Positions 17,812-26,159 of a stretch of DNA of 64,000 bases are shown one piece after another. Within the stretch, counting starts at the first letter, position 1. Every line of letters begins with the position of its first letter. A model generated the notes under the pieces. The model saw only the letters and a program-made list of their open reading frames with translations. It searched no databases and was not told the DNA's origin. A program made the position numbers and the translations under genes. The DNA comes from Natronomonas gomsonensis. GTDB taxonomy: Archaea; Halobacteriota; Halobacteria; Halobacteriales; Haloarculaceae. The DNA lies in NCBI RefSeq assembly GCF_013391635.1, contig NZ_JACAWU010000001.1, positions 992,001 to 1,056,000 on the forward strand, given 5' to 3'.

Positions 17812-18429
17812 ATGGACCCGGACGACAACCACCGAAACTGGGCGGAGCGCTCCGGGGAGTTCTCACCCGAGTACTACGCACAGATCGGACCCAACGAGGT
17901 CAGCGAAACGCTCCGTGAGGTGTTCGACCACTACGTTTCCGAGGACGCCGCCGTTCTCGAACTCGGCTGCAGTTCCGGCCGCCACCTCGAACACCTCCGG
18001 AAGGCCGGCTACGAGAACCTCACCGGCATCGACCTCAACGACGAATCGTTCGAGATTATGGCCGAGCACTACCCGGACCTCGCCGAGACCGGCACCTTCC
18101 ACACCGGGGCAATCGAGGACATCGTCCCCGAGATGGCCGACGGCGCCTTCGACGTCGTCTACTCGGTCGAGACGCTCCAGCACGTCCACCCGGACGACGA
18201 GTGGGTGTTCGAGGAACTCGTGCGGGTCACCGACGACCTACTCATCACGGCCGAAAACGAGGGGAACAGTCCGAAACGCGGCCGGGACGATTCGACGGTG
18301 AGTTACGTCAACGACGACTTCCCGCTGTATCACCGCGACTGGAAGGCGGTGTTCTCGGAGTTAGGCCTCGCACAGTTACTGCGCGAGGGCGGCAAACGAG
18401 ATACGGTTCGGGTGTTCCGGGTCGTCTGA
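17812..18429 (+). CDS. Class I SAM-dependent methyltransferase
   Basis: 205 residues with the Rossmann core: motif I VLELGCSSGRHLEHLRKAG (about 48-66), then GIDLNDESFEI (acidic loop binding SAM ribose), and motif for strand 4 FDVVYSVETLQHV. The last third is short. The substrate is not identifiable. A small DNA-binding regulator is divergent upstream. The ATG 17812 is preceded by an open 100-bp intergenic gap with no clear partner. Confidence 0.85.
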   Translation: MDPDDNHRNWAERSGEFSPEYYAQIGPNEVSETLREVFDHYVSEDAAVLELGCSSGRHLEHLRKAGYENLTGIDLNDESFEIMAEHYPDLAETGTFHTGAIEDIVPEMADGAFDVVYSVETLQHVHPDDEWVFEELVRVTDDLLITAENEGNSPKRGRDDSTVSYVNDDFPLYHRDWKAVFSELGLAQLLREGGKRDTVRVFRVV

Positions 18430-18579
18430 GAGCAATCGTTGGCGTTGTTGAGGGACACAACCGTTGGCAGTAGCGGCGTGGCAGATGCGGCGTAAATCAT
18501 CAGCCCACTGGCAGACGGTATTCGTCGTTCGCAGTGCCGAATCATGAAAATTTTTCAGACTACCGAAGAAGCCACTCCT

Positions 18580-19194
18580 ATGCGCCGCCGTCCGTTCCTC
18601 GCCTCCGCCCTGACCGTCACCTCCACCATCATCGCGGGATGCGGCTCTGTCGGGTCGCGAACCGAACACACCGACCCGACGGTAGAACACGACGACCACG
18701 ATGATGCGAAGTATCTCAAGTTTCACGGGGACGGCTCGGAACTCACCACCGTGGGTGTCGACCCGAATTTTGCCCCCCTGCCGAAGAACCTCTTCGTATC
18801 GATTTCCCACCGAGAGGACACCGAACTGCGGTCGCTCACACAACGGGTCGTGGCACCGGACGGTGACGGGACCCCCCCGCAACTCTCGGTTCAGGACTCC
18901 TCCGAGAGTAACGACGTCCCGCACCCGCCAGTCTCACTGTCCCAAGACGGGACGGCCGCGGTCGTAGCTGTCGAGGAATTCGGCGACCTCGCCGACGAGA
19001 CCGTGTTCATCCCCCTCGCCGTCACCCGGTGGCCCGAGTCGGCCCGCAGACTCGTCGTCGAGAGCACCGTCGAACTCGTCGAGACGGGGACGTTCGAGAA
19101 CACGCACGTCCTCGACGGTGAACTGGAATTCGAGTTCACCGCTGAAACCGATACGGGAACTCGAACCGCTGACACGGCCGATTCGTCGGAGTAA
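18580..19194 (+). CDS. Haloarchaeal lipoprotein, function unknown
   Basis: 204 residues from ATG 18580, chosen because it begins the signal MRRRPFLASALTVTSTIIAGCGS with a lipobox IAGC; the ATG at 18544 would add a non-signal peptide prefix. After the lipobox comes an acidic linker with HDDHDD, then a beta-rich domain. No catalytic motif was recognised. It lies alone between the methyltransferase and the convergent pyruvate kinase gene. Confidence 0.7.
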   Translation: MRRRPFLASALTVTSTIIAGCGSVGSRTEHTDPTVEHDDHDDAKYLKFHGDGSELTTVGVDPNFAPLPKNLFVSISHREDTELRSLTQRVVAPDGDGTPPQLSVQDSSESNDVPHPPVSLSQDGTAAVVAVEEFGDLADETVFIPLAVTRWPESARRLVVESTVELVETGTFENTHVLDGELEFEFTAETDTGTRTADTADSSE

Positions 19195-19232
19195 GACCGC
19201 CGAAGAGGGGTGGCAGCGATGAAGCCGTCGAG

Positions 19233-20990
19233 TCACTGCGTCTCCGCGTCCCCCGTCACGTCGCCGTCGTAGACGACGCCGCGTTCGCCGTCGACGGTGA
19301 CGGTTCGACCTCCGTTCAGTCGCTCCGCTGCCGACTCGATTGCCACCATCGGGACGCCGAGTTCGCGCGCGACGATGGCTGGATAGCCGGTCATCTCGGG
19401 GTCGGTGGCGACGATGGCGGCGACGCTGTCGAGGTCGCCGGTGAACTCGGCGTCGAAGCCAGCTGGTAAGACGAGGACGCCGTCGGCGGGAATCCCCGAG
19501 AGGTCGCCGTCGGAGAGTCGGACGACGGGGCCGGCCGCCCGGCCGCCAGCGATGGGTTTCCCCGTCGCCACCGTCTCGGTGACGGTGTGGACCTTCAGGG
19601 TGTTCGTCGCGTTCGTCCCGCGCATTTCCGACATCATCCCCGAGAGGACGACGATGGTGTCGCCGCTCTCGGCGAGACCGGAGTCGAGGGCGGTGTCGAC
19701 GGCGCGTTCGAGCACCTCGTCGATGTCGGAAGCGGGCGGGGCCGAGTGTGGGTCGACGCCACAGGAGACCACGAGCTGTCGGCGGACGCGCTCGCTGGGC
19801 GTCGTTGCGATGATGGGGACGCCGGGTCGGAACTTAGCGATGCGGCGGACAGTGTAGCCGGATTCGGAGACGGCGACGATAGCCGAAGCGTCGACGTCGC
19901 TGGCGAGAAACCGCGCCGACCGTGCCAGCGCCTCGGTTCGAGAGCCGGCTCTGGCCGCCGGGACCCGCTGTTCGCGGCTCTCGTCGTACTCCTCGCTGGC
20001 CTCGATTTCCCGGACGATGCGTCCCATCGTCTCAACGACCTCGACGGGATGGTCACCGATTGCGGTCTCCGCCGACAGCATCACGGCGTCGGTGCCGTCC
20101 AACACGGCGTTGGCGACGTCGGAAGCCTCCGCGCGCGTCGGCCGCGAGGCGTGGACCATCGAATCGAGCATCTCGGTCGCGGTGATGACCGGAACGCCCG
20201 CCTCCATACACCGGCGGACGATGCGCTTCTGGATGAGGGGGACGGCTTCGAGTCGACACTCCACGCCGAGGTCGCCACGGGCGACCATCACGCCGTCGGC
20301 GGCGTCGACGACTTCGTCGACGTTCTCGACGGTGACCGCCCGTTCGATTTTCGCGACGACGTCGATGTCACCGCCGCCCGCGTCGTCTACGGCGTCGACG
20401 ACGGTGTAGACGTCGTCGGCGTCGCGGACGAAGGAGGCGGCGATGAAGTCGACCTCGTGTTCGGCTGCCACCTCGATTTCCCTGCGGTCGGCTTCCCGGA
20501 CGATGTCGAGTCCGAAGTCGACGCCCGGCGCGATGACGCTCTTGTTCGCGCCGAGTCGACCGCCCGAATCGACGGTCGCGACGACGGTCTCGCCGTCGAT
20601 TTCGGTCACCGTCGCCTCGATGCGGCCGTCGTCGAGGAGGACCGTATCACCCAAACCGATGGCGGCGATGGAGTGGTTGAGACCGACGGTCTCCGTCGTG
20701 GCCGTCGTCCCCTCGACGAAACGGAGTTCCGACCCCGTCGCTATCTCGATGGGGTCGTCGATGTCGGCGGTCCTGACTTCCGGGCCGCGGAGGTCGAGCA
20801 TCGTCGCCAGCGGGTCCTCGCGCTCGGCGTCGACCGATTGCACCTGCTCGATTCGCGTGGCGCGCTCGGCGGTCGTGCCGTGGCTGGCGTTCAACCGCGC
20901 GACCGACATTCCGGCGTCGGCGAGGTTCGTAATCGTCGCCCGGTCGCTCGACGCCGGGCCGAGCGTACAGACGATTTTGGCGTTCCGCAT
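19233..20990 (-). CDS. pyk: Pyruvate kinase with C-terminal PEP-utiliser domain
   Basis: 585 residues. The TIM-barrel catalytic domain covers about 1-340, with MRNAKIVCTLGPASS at the start, NASHGT, KIERAVTVENVDEV and MVARGDLGVE, and ATEMLDSM near 260. A pyruvate-kinase C-domain follows. Residues about 470-585 are an extra PEP-utilising swivel domain (IAGGRAAGPVVRL...TGYPAIVARELGVPMV); such extra domains are known in some bacterial and archaeal pyruvate kinases. It converts PEP and ADP to pyruvate and ATP. It sits 43 bp downstream of thioredoxin, in the same direction. Confidence 0.95.
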   Translation of the reverse strand: MRNAKIVCTLGPASSDRATITNLADAGMSVARLNASHGTTAERATRIEQVQSVDAEREDPLATMLDLRGPEVRTADIDDPIEIATGSELRFVEGTTATTETVGLNHSIAAIGLGDTVLLDDGRIEATVTEIDGETVVATVDSGGRLGANKSVIAPGVDFGLDIVREADRREIEVAAEHEVDFIAASFVRDADDVYTVVDAVDDAGGGDIDVVAKIERAVTVENVDEVVDAADGVMVARGDLGVECRLEAVPLIQKRIVRRCMEAGVPVITATEMLDSMVHASRPTRAEASDVANAVLDGTDAVMLSAETAIGDHPVEVVETMGRIVREIEASEEYDESREQRVPAARAGSRTEALARSARFLASDVDASAIVAVSESGYTVRRIAKFRPGVPIIATTPSERVRRQLVVSCGVDPHSAPPASDIDEVLERAVDTALDSGLAESGDTIVVLSGMMSEMRGTNATNTLKVHTVTETVATGKPIAGGRAAGPVVRLSDGDLSGIPADGVLVLPAGFDAEFTGDLDSVAAIVATDPEMTGYPAIVARELGVPMVAIESAAERLNGGRTVTVDGERGVVYDGDVTGDAETQ

Positions 20991-21033
20991 GGCTCACTCG
21001 TCGGTTCGAGGGGAGAAAAAGTGGGGCGCCGGT

Positions 21034-21393
21034 TTACGTGTACGATTCGATGAGCGACCGGAGTTGGTCTTCGCCCTGAACGCCGACGATTTCCTCGACC
21101 TGTTCGCCGTTGGCGAAGAGGACGAGCGTGGGGACGCCGCGGACGCCGTAGGCGGCCGCCAACTGCTGGTTCGCGTCCACGTCGACTTTCGCGACCGCGG
21201 CGTCGGTCTCGGCGGCCAGTCGGTCGACGATGGGCGCAATCATCTGACAGGGGCCACACCAGTCGGCGTAGAAGTCCGTCAGGACCACGTCCTGCTCGGC
21301 CACGAGGTCGTTCAGTTCGTTCGTGTTTCCGATGTGGACGGGGTCCGTCGGCGCGGCCGACCCGGCGTCGGACGTCGTTTCGGTTGTCATCAC
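21034..21393 (-). CDS. trxA: Thioredoxin
   Basis: 119 residues. The active site is DFYADWCGPCQM, with the cis-Pro region GVRGVPTLVLFANG near residue 90. Disulfide reductase of the cytoplasm. An N-terminal extension of about 30 acidic/Thr-rich residues precedes the fold. The first ATG (21393) and the second (21390) are both possible starts. It is followed by pyruvate kinase after 43 bp, perhaps on one transcript. Confidence 0.93.
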   Translation of the reverse strand: MMTTETTSDAGSAAPTDPVHIGNTNELNDLVAEQDVVLTDFYADWCGPCQMIAPIVDRLAAETDAAVAKVDVDANQQLAAAYGVRGVPTLVLFANGEQVEEIVGVQGEDQLRSLIESYT

Positions 21394-21490
21394 TCCCCCG
21401 TATGAGTCGGCAGTAATTAAGAGTTTTGGACAAAGCAGACAATACTGTTTCCACGAGACTCATTTTCCCTCCGTGCGTGGCCCCGGGTAG

Positions 21491-21694
21491 ATGTCGACGG
21501 AAAAGCGCTGTCCGGACTGTGCGGAACCGCTCGAGGAGATGGAACTACAGGGAACGGACGCTCTCGGCGAACTCTCTATCGTCTCGGAGGGGTCAGACGA
21601 TGGCTTCCTCGGAGGGTTTCGCGCCGACGAAATTCTGACGCCCGTCCCGTACGTCTGCCCGGAGTGTGGACGGACACTGCTGTATGCGGAGTAG
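21491..21694 (+). CDS. Small zinc-ribbon protein
   Basis: 67 residues with two Cys pairs, RCPDCAE at residues 7-10 and YVCPECGR near 56-59, which would bind one zinc in a rubredoxin-like knuckle arrangement. Between them is a predicted strand region with Gly/Asp turns. Many haloarchaeal proteins of this size and pattern exist and have no assigned role. It is divergent from the thioredoxin gene, 97 bp apart. Confidence 0.65.
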   Translation: MSTEKRCPDCAEPLEEMELQGTDALGELSIVSEGSDDGFLGGFRADEILTPVPYVCPECGRTLLYAE

Positions 21695-21744
21695 GGTGAG
21701 TCCCTCCGCCCCCACCTTCCACGGCTCCGACGACGCCTTCGCCG

Positions 21745-22149
21745 TTAGCTTTCGGCCGACGGCGCGGCCATCTCGCCTTCCTCGTATTTGTTCTCGAACT
21801 CCTGGATGAGCTGGCCCATCTTCGCGTACCAGTCGTTCAACATTCGCTGCATGTCGTCGGTAATCTTCTCGGAGTCCGTCGGGAAGTAGACGTGGTAGTA
21901 GCCGCCCTGGTCGTAGTTGACCTGCTCTTTCTGGATGAAGCCGGTCTGGAGCAGTCGCTGGACCGAGCGGTAGGCCGTCGAGCGCTCGCGGTCGACCGCT
22001 TCGGCAATCTCGTCCACTGTGAGCGGTTCCGCGGCGTCAACGAGCGCCTGAAAGCACTCTCGGTCGAGCTGTTTGAGGCCGTGGAAACACTCGAGGAGTC
22101 CTTCACACTCCATGTCCTGCTGGAGTTGTTCGGACATCGAATCTGGCAT
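21745..22149 (-). CDS. Winged-helix regulator of the sulfur island (TrmB/MarR-like)
   Basis: 134 residues. The wHTH spans about 28-90 (LVDAAEPLTVDEIAEAVDRERSTAYRSVQRLLQTGFI) with a wing ending YYHVYFPT, followed by an amphipathic helix to about 120. Cysteines at 15, 21 and 32 lie just before the DNA-binding domain and could sense persulfide or redox state; this is inference. Directly upstream is a perfect palindrome (22189-22207) next to a TATA-like element, so the gene is probably autoregulated and may control the sulfur genes beside it. Confidence 0.75.
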   Translation of the reverse strand: MPDSMSEQLQQDMECEGLLECFHGLKQLDRECFQALVDAAEPLTVDEIAEAVDRERSTAYRSVQRLLQTGFIQKEQVNYDQGGYYHVYFPTDSEKITDDMQRMLNDWYAKMGQLIQEFENKYEEGEMAAPSAES

Positions 22150-22188
22150 TAGTATCGTTCCCCGCTAGGCACCACGCGGTTAAAAGAC

Positions 22189-22207
22189 TTGTGTAGAAAA
22201 TACACAA
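22189..22207 (-). promoter_or_regulatory. Palindromic operator upstream of the sulfur-island regulator
   Basis: TTGTGTAgaaaaTACACAA is a perfect 7-5-7 inverted repeat. It lies 40 bp before the regulator ATG, and its promoter-proximal edge abuts the A/T-rich CTTTTAA region, the likely TATA element. A repressor bound here would block preinitiation-complex assembly. The 9-mer GTGTAGAAA recurs at 23415-23423, just upstream of the PiT permease gene, and a TTGTG half-site lies at 25869-25873 upstream of tusA. Confidence 0.55.
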
Positions 22208-22226
22208 TCCTGCCGTCTCCGCCGGC

Positions 22227-23411
22227 TCACCCGAGGAACACGAGCGACGCCATGGAGGCGTAGCCTACGACGAATGCGAGGCCGAAGGAAGCAATCCACG
22301 CGCCGACCGTCAGGAGGATTTTGCGCGCGCTGACGCTGTCCCAGCCGCCGACCGCCGCGCCGCTGCCGATTATCGCGCTCACGACGATTTCGTTGAACGA
22401 GACGGGAACGCCCAACAGCACGGCGAGTTGGGCGATGAGAAACGACGGGACGAGCGCGGCGATGGAGCGTCGCGGCCCCAGCGAGGAGTAGTCCTGGGCG
22501 AGCGATTTGATCATCCGCGGCGCGCCGGTCCACGAGCCGACGAGGATGCCGGCGCCGCCGCCGACCAACACGACGAGCGGCGAAATCATCCCCACGTCGT
22601 CGAGCAGCGGTAACAGGGGACCGACCGCGAGGCCGACCTGACTACCGCCCGCCGAGAAGGCCACCAGCGACCCGAACGCCAACAATACTCGCTTGAGTCC
22701 GCCCGCCTCGTCCCGCCGGATGTCGGCGTAGACGAGCGTCGCGACGGCGACTGCGACGGCTGCCGACAACACGACCGGGACGGCCCAGTGGTCGACTCCG
22801 AGGAGTCGACCTCCAGCGCCGACCACGGACCCGGGCGTTCCGTCCGGGCCCAGTCCCGTGAACGCGACGTTGGCCAGCACCAACCCGACGCCGCCCGCCA
22901 GAAGCGAGACGCTGAATCGTTCGGGCACGTCCGACCGGGGAAGCACGCTCGCGATACCGTAGGCCATCCCGCCGCCGACGAACGGCGTCAGCAGCCAGAC
23001 GGCGCCGATTTGCTGGTATTTCGGCCACACCGGCGACCCGCCCAGGGCGAAACCGACGCCGATGACCGCCCCCGTGACGGTAAAGGCCGTCGCGATGGGG
23101 TAGCCGGTCTTGATGCCGATGGCCATCAGTCCGGCGCCGATGAACAACACGACGATGACGGCTGTCGCGGGCAGGGTGATGCCGCCGACGAGGCCGCGAC
23201 CGACGGCCTCGGAGACGTTCGCACCCTGTGTCACGGCGCCGGCGAAGCCGAAAATTCCGACGACGAACGCCGCACGCATCGTCGAGATGACGTTCGCGCC
23301 GACCGCCGGAGCGAAGGGGGTCGCACCGCTGGAGCCGGCGCCGATGACCCACGCCATGAACAGACTCGCGAGTCCTGCGACGACGAAGAGGACGATGATG
23401 GAGGGTTCCAT
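22227..23411 (-). CDS. PiT-family anion permease
   Basis: 394 residues in two homologous halves: the first with AWVIGAGSSGATPFAPAVGANVISTM, the second with AVLLGVPVSFNEIVVSAIIGSGAAVGG. These are the two PiT signature segments, so about ten helices and proton- or sodium-driven uptake are expected. The family includes phosphate and sulfate permeases. Here it is flanked by YeeE/YedE genes and a sulfur-enzyme gene, so uptake of sulfate, thiosulfate or another sulfur anion is an attractive inference rather than a proven function. Confidence 0.85.
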   Translation of the reverse strand: MEPSIIVLFVVAGLASLFMAWVIGAGSSGATPFAPAVGANVISTMRAAFVVGIFGFAGAVTQGANVSEAVGRGLVGGITLPATAVIVVLFIGAGLMAIGIKTGYPIATAFTVTGAVIGVGFALGGSPVWPKYQQIGAVWLLTPFVGGGMAYGIASVLPRSDVPERFSVSLLAGGVGLVLANVAFTGLGPDGTPGSVVGAGGRLLGVDHWAVPVVLSAAVAVAVATLVYADIRRDEAGGLKRVLLAFGSLVAFSAGGSQVGLAVGPLLPLLDDVGMISPLVVLVGGGAGILVGSWTGAPRMIKSLAQDYSSLGPRRSIAALVPSFLIAQLAVLLGVPVSFNEIVVSAIIGSGAAVGGWDSVSARKILLTVGAWIASFGLAFVVGYASMASLVFLG

Positions 23412-23440
23412 GTAGTGTAGAAACGAACTCGAAAGAAGTG

Positions 23441-23899
23441 TCAGTCGTCAGCCGGGGCCGCCGCGGCGGTGTCGGCCGTTCGACTCCGCCAGACGCCCTG
23501 TGCGTACGCGCCGACGAACATGCCGGCCAGCGCCCACAGGATGGTGACGTTGCCGACGCCGAGGCTGGCGTACGCCGCGCCGGGACAGATGCCCGACAGT
23601 CCCCAGCCGACGCCGAAGATGCCGCCGCCGATGAGGACGTTCTTGTCGAAGGACTTCAGGCGCCGCTCGTAGCGGTCGCCGGTCAGCGGCGCGGTGTCTC
23701 GGATTCGGGGCATCACCGCGAAGGCGATGCCGGTGACGATGGCCGCGCCGAACATGACGAACACCAGTCCGAAGTCCTCGAACAGGAGGAAGTTCAACAC
23801 GACCTCCGGTCGCGCCATGTGGCTGAACCCGAGCCCGAACCCGAATATCAGGCCGCCGACGAGTATCAGCGGCATGAACAGCGGATGACGGTCAGCCAT
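23441..23899 (-). CDS. YeeE/YedE-family sulfur transporter, second half
   Basis: 152 residues with four helices, and the motif SGICPGAAYASLG, which carries a conserved cysteine of the YeeE/YedE (TsuA-type) fold near residue 110. Known family members pass thiosulfate through the membrane. The start ATG 23899 overlaps the stop of the preceding gene (TAATG), so the two half-transporters are translationally coupled. A longer reading from 24106 would merely shadow that gene. Confidence 0.85.
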   Translation of the reverse strand: MADRHPLFMPLILVGGLIFGFGLGFSHMARPEVVLNFLLFEDFGLVFVMFGAAIVTGIAFAVMPRIRDTAPLTGDRYERRLKSFDKNVLIGGGIFGVGWGLSGICPGAAYASLGVGNVTILWALAGMFVGAYAQGVWRSRTADTAAAAPADD

Positions 23900-24456
23900 T
23901 ACGGGCTCACCCCCAGTGCCGCGACGAGTTGTGCCGTTCCGATAGCGACCAGGATGAACGTCACCACGCCGACGATGGACGTCTTCGACGCCGAACCGAC
24001 GCCACAGACGCCGTGGCCGGACGTACACCCCTTGCCGACTCGGGTGCCGATGCCGACCAGGATGCCGCCGAGGAACAGCCGCCACGGCTGTACGTCGGTC
24101 AACCACAGCGTCACGCCGGCGACCTCATACAGCTGGCCGGTGGTGCCGGGCTCGTACAGCGATGTCGTGATGACGCCGGACTGGACCGTCGCCGCGAACA
24201 GCGCCGCACCGAGGATGATGCCGACCGTGAACACGACGCGCCAATCCCGGGAGGCGACGTACTGCTGGAACCGCGATTGGTCCGAGACGTACGAGAGCGT
24301 CGACTCGAGGAACGTGCTCGCGCCGGCGGGAATGCCCGTTCCCAGGTAAATCACGACGGCTCCGAGGCCGACCAGCAGTCCACCGACGGCGTAGCGACTG
24401 ACCCCGTTGGGGAACAGCTCGGCGGCCGCTTGAAGTACGAGTAGGTCAGTCACCAT
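23899..24456 (-). CDS. YeeE/YedE-family sulfur transporter, first half
   Basis: 185 residues with four or five helices. The sequence GIGTRVGKGCTSGHGVCGVG near residue 145 carries the conserved pair of cysteines of the family. Together with the 152-aa partner it reconstitutes one full-length bacterial YeeE/YedE protein as two chains. It is encoded 8 bp after the rhodanese-MBL gene's stop region, so the three sulfur genes form one transcript. Confidence 0.87.
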   Translation of the reverse strand: MVTDLLVLQAAAELFPNGVSRYAVGGLLVGLGAVVIYLGTGIPAGASTFLESTLSYVSDQSRFQQYVASRDWRVVFTVGIILGAALFAATVQSGVITTSLYEPGTTGQLYEVAGVTLWLTDVQPWRLFLGGILVGIGTRVGKGCTSGHGVCGVGSASKTSIVGVVTFILVAIGTAQLVAALGVSP

Positions 24457-24464
24457 CGGCGGTG

Positions 24465-25667
24465 TTAGTCACCCGCGAGGGATTCCTGGCTCGCGGCACA
24501 GTTGTTCGGCCCGAGTTCGAGGGTGAACGCTTCCTCGTCGTCGACGGCGTTCTGTCCGAGGTTCGTCGCGATGATGTCCTCGTAGTTGGCCGGACGCGGC
24601 GGCATGTCCGAGAGGATGAGTTCGACGAAGTCGTCTTCCTCCATCGTCAGCGCGTCCATCTCCTCGACGAGGTCGCCGACCGGGGCGGTGTAGGTGCCGT
24701 CGTCGGCCGGTTCGGCGGCGTCGCTGAAGTGAGCGCCACCGATGAGCGTGTCGTCGGGCAGCGAGAGGACGCGCTCTTGGAGCGACTCGTACAGCATGCG
24801 TGCGGCTTCGGGGGCGCCGTCGTCGCCCTCTTCGAGGTCGGGGCGGGCGACGCTCTCGATGAAGAGGCCGTCGCCGGTGGCCAGAAGCGAGTCGTCGACG
24901 AGATACGAGGTCATGCCCGTCGTGTGGCCGGGCGTGTACACCGTCTCGATGGTGGCGTCGCCGACTTCGAAAGTGTCGCCGTCTTCGGCCGTCGTCAGGT
25001 CGTCGGCGTAGGTGACACCACGTGCGACCGCGGCCTCCGGAATGACGCCCTCGACACCCTCGGCGTCGAGGTTGCGCAGCCCGGAGATGTGGTCGGCGTG
25101 GATGTGGGTGTCGAACGCGTACTGCAGGTCGACACCCAGTTCGTCGGCGTCATCGAGGTAGCGGTCGGTGAAGGCACGCAGCGGGTCGATGACGGCGGCT
25201 TCGCCGTCGTCGTAGAGGAAGTACCCGAGACAGCCCGAGGAGGGCCGCTGGTACTGCAGGAGCGTGCCGGCGCCGTCGTAGTCGGTGACTTCGACGGCCT
25301 CGTAGATGCGGGCCCAGCCGTTCATGCCGTCTTCGAGGTGGTTGACCTCGTAGCCGCGCTCGGCGAGCGTCCCGGCGACGAACTCGCTTGCGCCGCCCTT
25401 CGCACAGAGGACGGTCACTTCGCGGTCATCGGGAATCGCTTCGAGGACGTCCTCGTCGATTTCCTCGTCGAGGAACTCGAAGTAGGGGACGTTGATGGTG
25501 GTGACGTTGTCGTCGTCGATGTGCCATTCGTCGTAGTCGGCTTCCATGCGCGCGTCGAGGATGGTGATGTCCTCGCCGGAGTCGATTCGGCCCTTCAGCG
25601 TTTCGGGCGTGATCGAGTCGACCGGTTCGTCCGGAGTCGGGAAGTCTTCGGCGTTCATGTCGTACAT
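24465..25667 (-). CDS. Rhodanese / metallo-beta-lactamase fusion (persulfide-dioxygenase-like)
   Basis: 400 residues. Residues about 15-125 are a rhodanese domain with active-site Cys88 in VLCAKGGAS. Residues about 135-345 are a metallo-beta-lactamase domain with THIHADH (His188, His190, Asp192, His193) and later metal ligands in YTPGHTTG and a DGLF region. The linker is short, so the rhodanese precedes the MBL, the reverse of most bacterial fusions. The enzyme probably transfers sulfane sulfur and oxidises a persulfide to sulfite. It is the first gene of the island's transporter operon. Confidence 0.88.
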   Translation of the reverse strand: MYDMNAEDFPTPDEPVDSITPETLKGRIDSGEDITILDARMEADYDEWHIDDDNVTTINVPYFEFLDEEIDEDVLEAIPDDREVTVLCAKGGASEFVAGTLAERGYEVNHLEDGMNGWARIYEAVEVTDYDGAGTLLQYQRPSSGCLGYFLYDDGEAAVIDPLRAFTDRYLDDADELGVDLQYAFDTHIHADHISGLRNLDAEGVEGVIPEAAVARGVTYADDLTTAEDGDTFEVGDATIETVYTPGHTTGMTSYLVDDSLLATGDGLFIESVARPDLEEGDDGAPEAARMLYESLQERVLSLPDDTLIGGAHFSDAAEPADDGTYTAPVGDLVEEMDALTMEEDDFVELILSDMPPRPANYEDIIATNLGQNAVDDEEAFTLELGPNNCAASQESLAGD

Positions 25668-25912
25668 GCTCCCTTACTGGGTCGATGTACTAAAGAGTTT
25701 GCATAGTAGTTCATCTATAGTACAATACAGTGGGTGTGGGGTCTTCGGAGAAACACGTCCTACAGGGTCGAACACACGCATACGCGATCACAAGTTAGTT
25801 ATACATTCCGTAGACGGTTGTTTGAGGATAGTGCAAGAACCGATATTCTTTTATCCCTGGCTCCTATATTGTGCGATAGCTCCAATACAGAACACGGAGT
25901 GAAGAAATAACA
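25668..25912. promoter_or_regulatory. Divergent promoter region of the sulfur genes
   Basis: 245 bp without a gene, A/T-rich compared with its surroundings. It must carry the promoters of the rhodanese-MBL operon (leftward) and of tusA-dsrE (rightward). Visible elements are: TGTACTA at 25686-25692 facing TAGTACA at 25718-25724, a perfect 7-bp inverted repeat with 25 bp between arms; CTTTTATC at 25848-25855, a TATA candidate for tusA; and TATTG/CAATA arms at 25867-25887. No coding potential is seen. Confidence 0.5.
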
Positions 25913-26158
25913 ATGAGTGCAGAATTCGACATCTCACAGACGCTCGACGTGAAAGGTGCATCGTGTCCCATGCCGGTCGTGAAGACGAAGCAAGCTATCG
26001 ACGACCTCGCCGAGGGCGAGGTGCTGGAAGTGCTGGCGACCGACGCCGGCAGCATGAGCGACATCGACGGCTGGGCAACAGGAACCGACGGCGTCGAGCT
26101 CCTCGAGCAGGTCGAGGACGGCGACGTGTACAAACACTACGTCGAGAAGACCGCGTAA
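25913..26158 (+). CDS. tusA: TusA-family sulfur carrier protein
   Basis: 81 residues, about the standard size. The catalytic cysteine is Cys18 in DVKGASCPMPVVKTKQ, followed by the typical two-layer beta-alpha-beta-alpha fold with LEVLATDAGSMSDIDGWA. TusA proteins relay a persulfide between sulfurtransferases and acceptors. It is separated by 1 bp from the DsrE-like gene, so the two are co-translated, and it is divergent from the rhodanese-MBL gene. Confidence 0.92.
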   Translation: MSAEFDISQTLDVKGASCPMPVVKTKQAIDDLAEGEVLEVLATDAGSMSDIDGWATGTDGVELLEQVEDGDVYKHYVEKTA

Positions 26159-26159
26159 A

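Noticed and set aside
19587..21053. Plus-strand frame across pyruvate kinase
   Set aside because: Asp/Gly/Val-rich shadow; the opposite strand has all pyruvate-kinase motifs.
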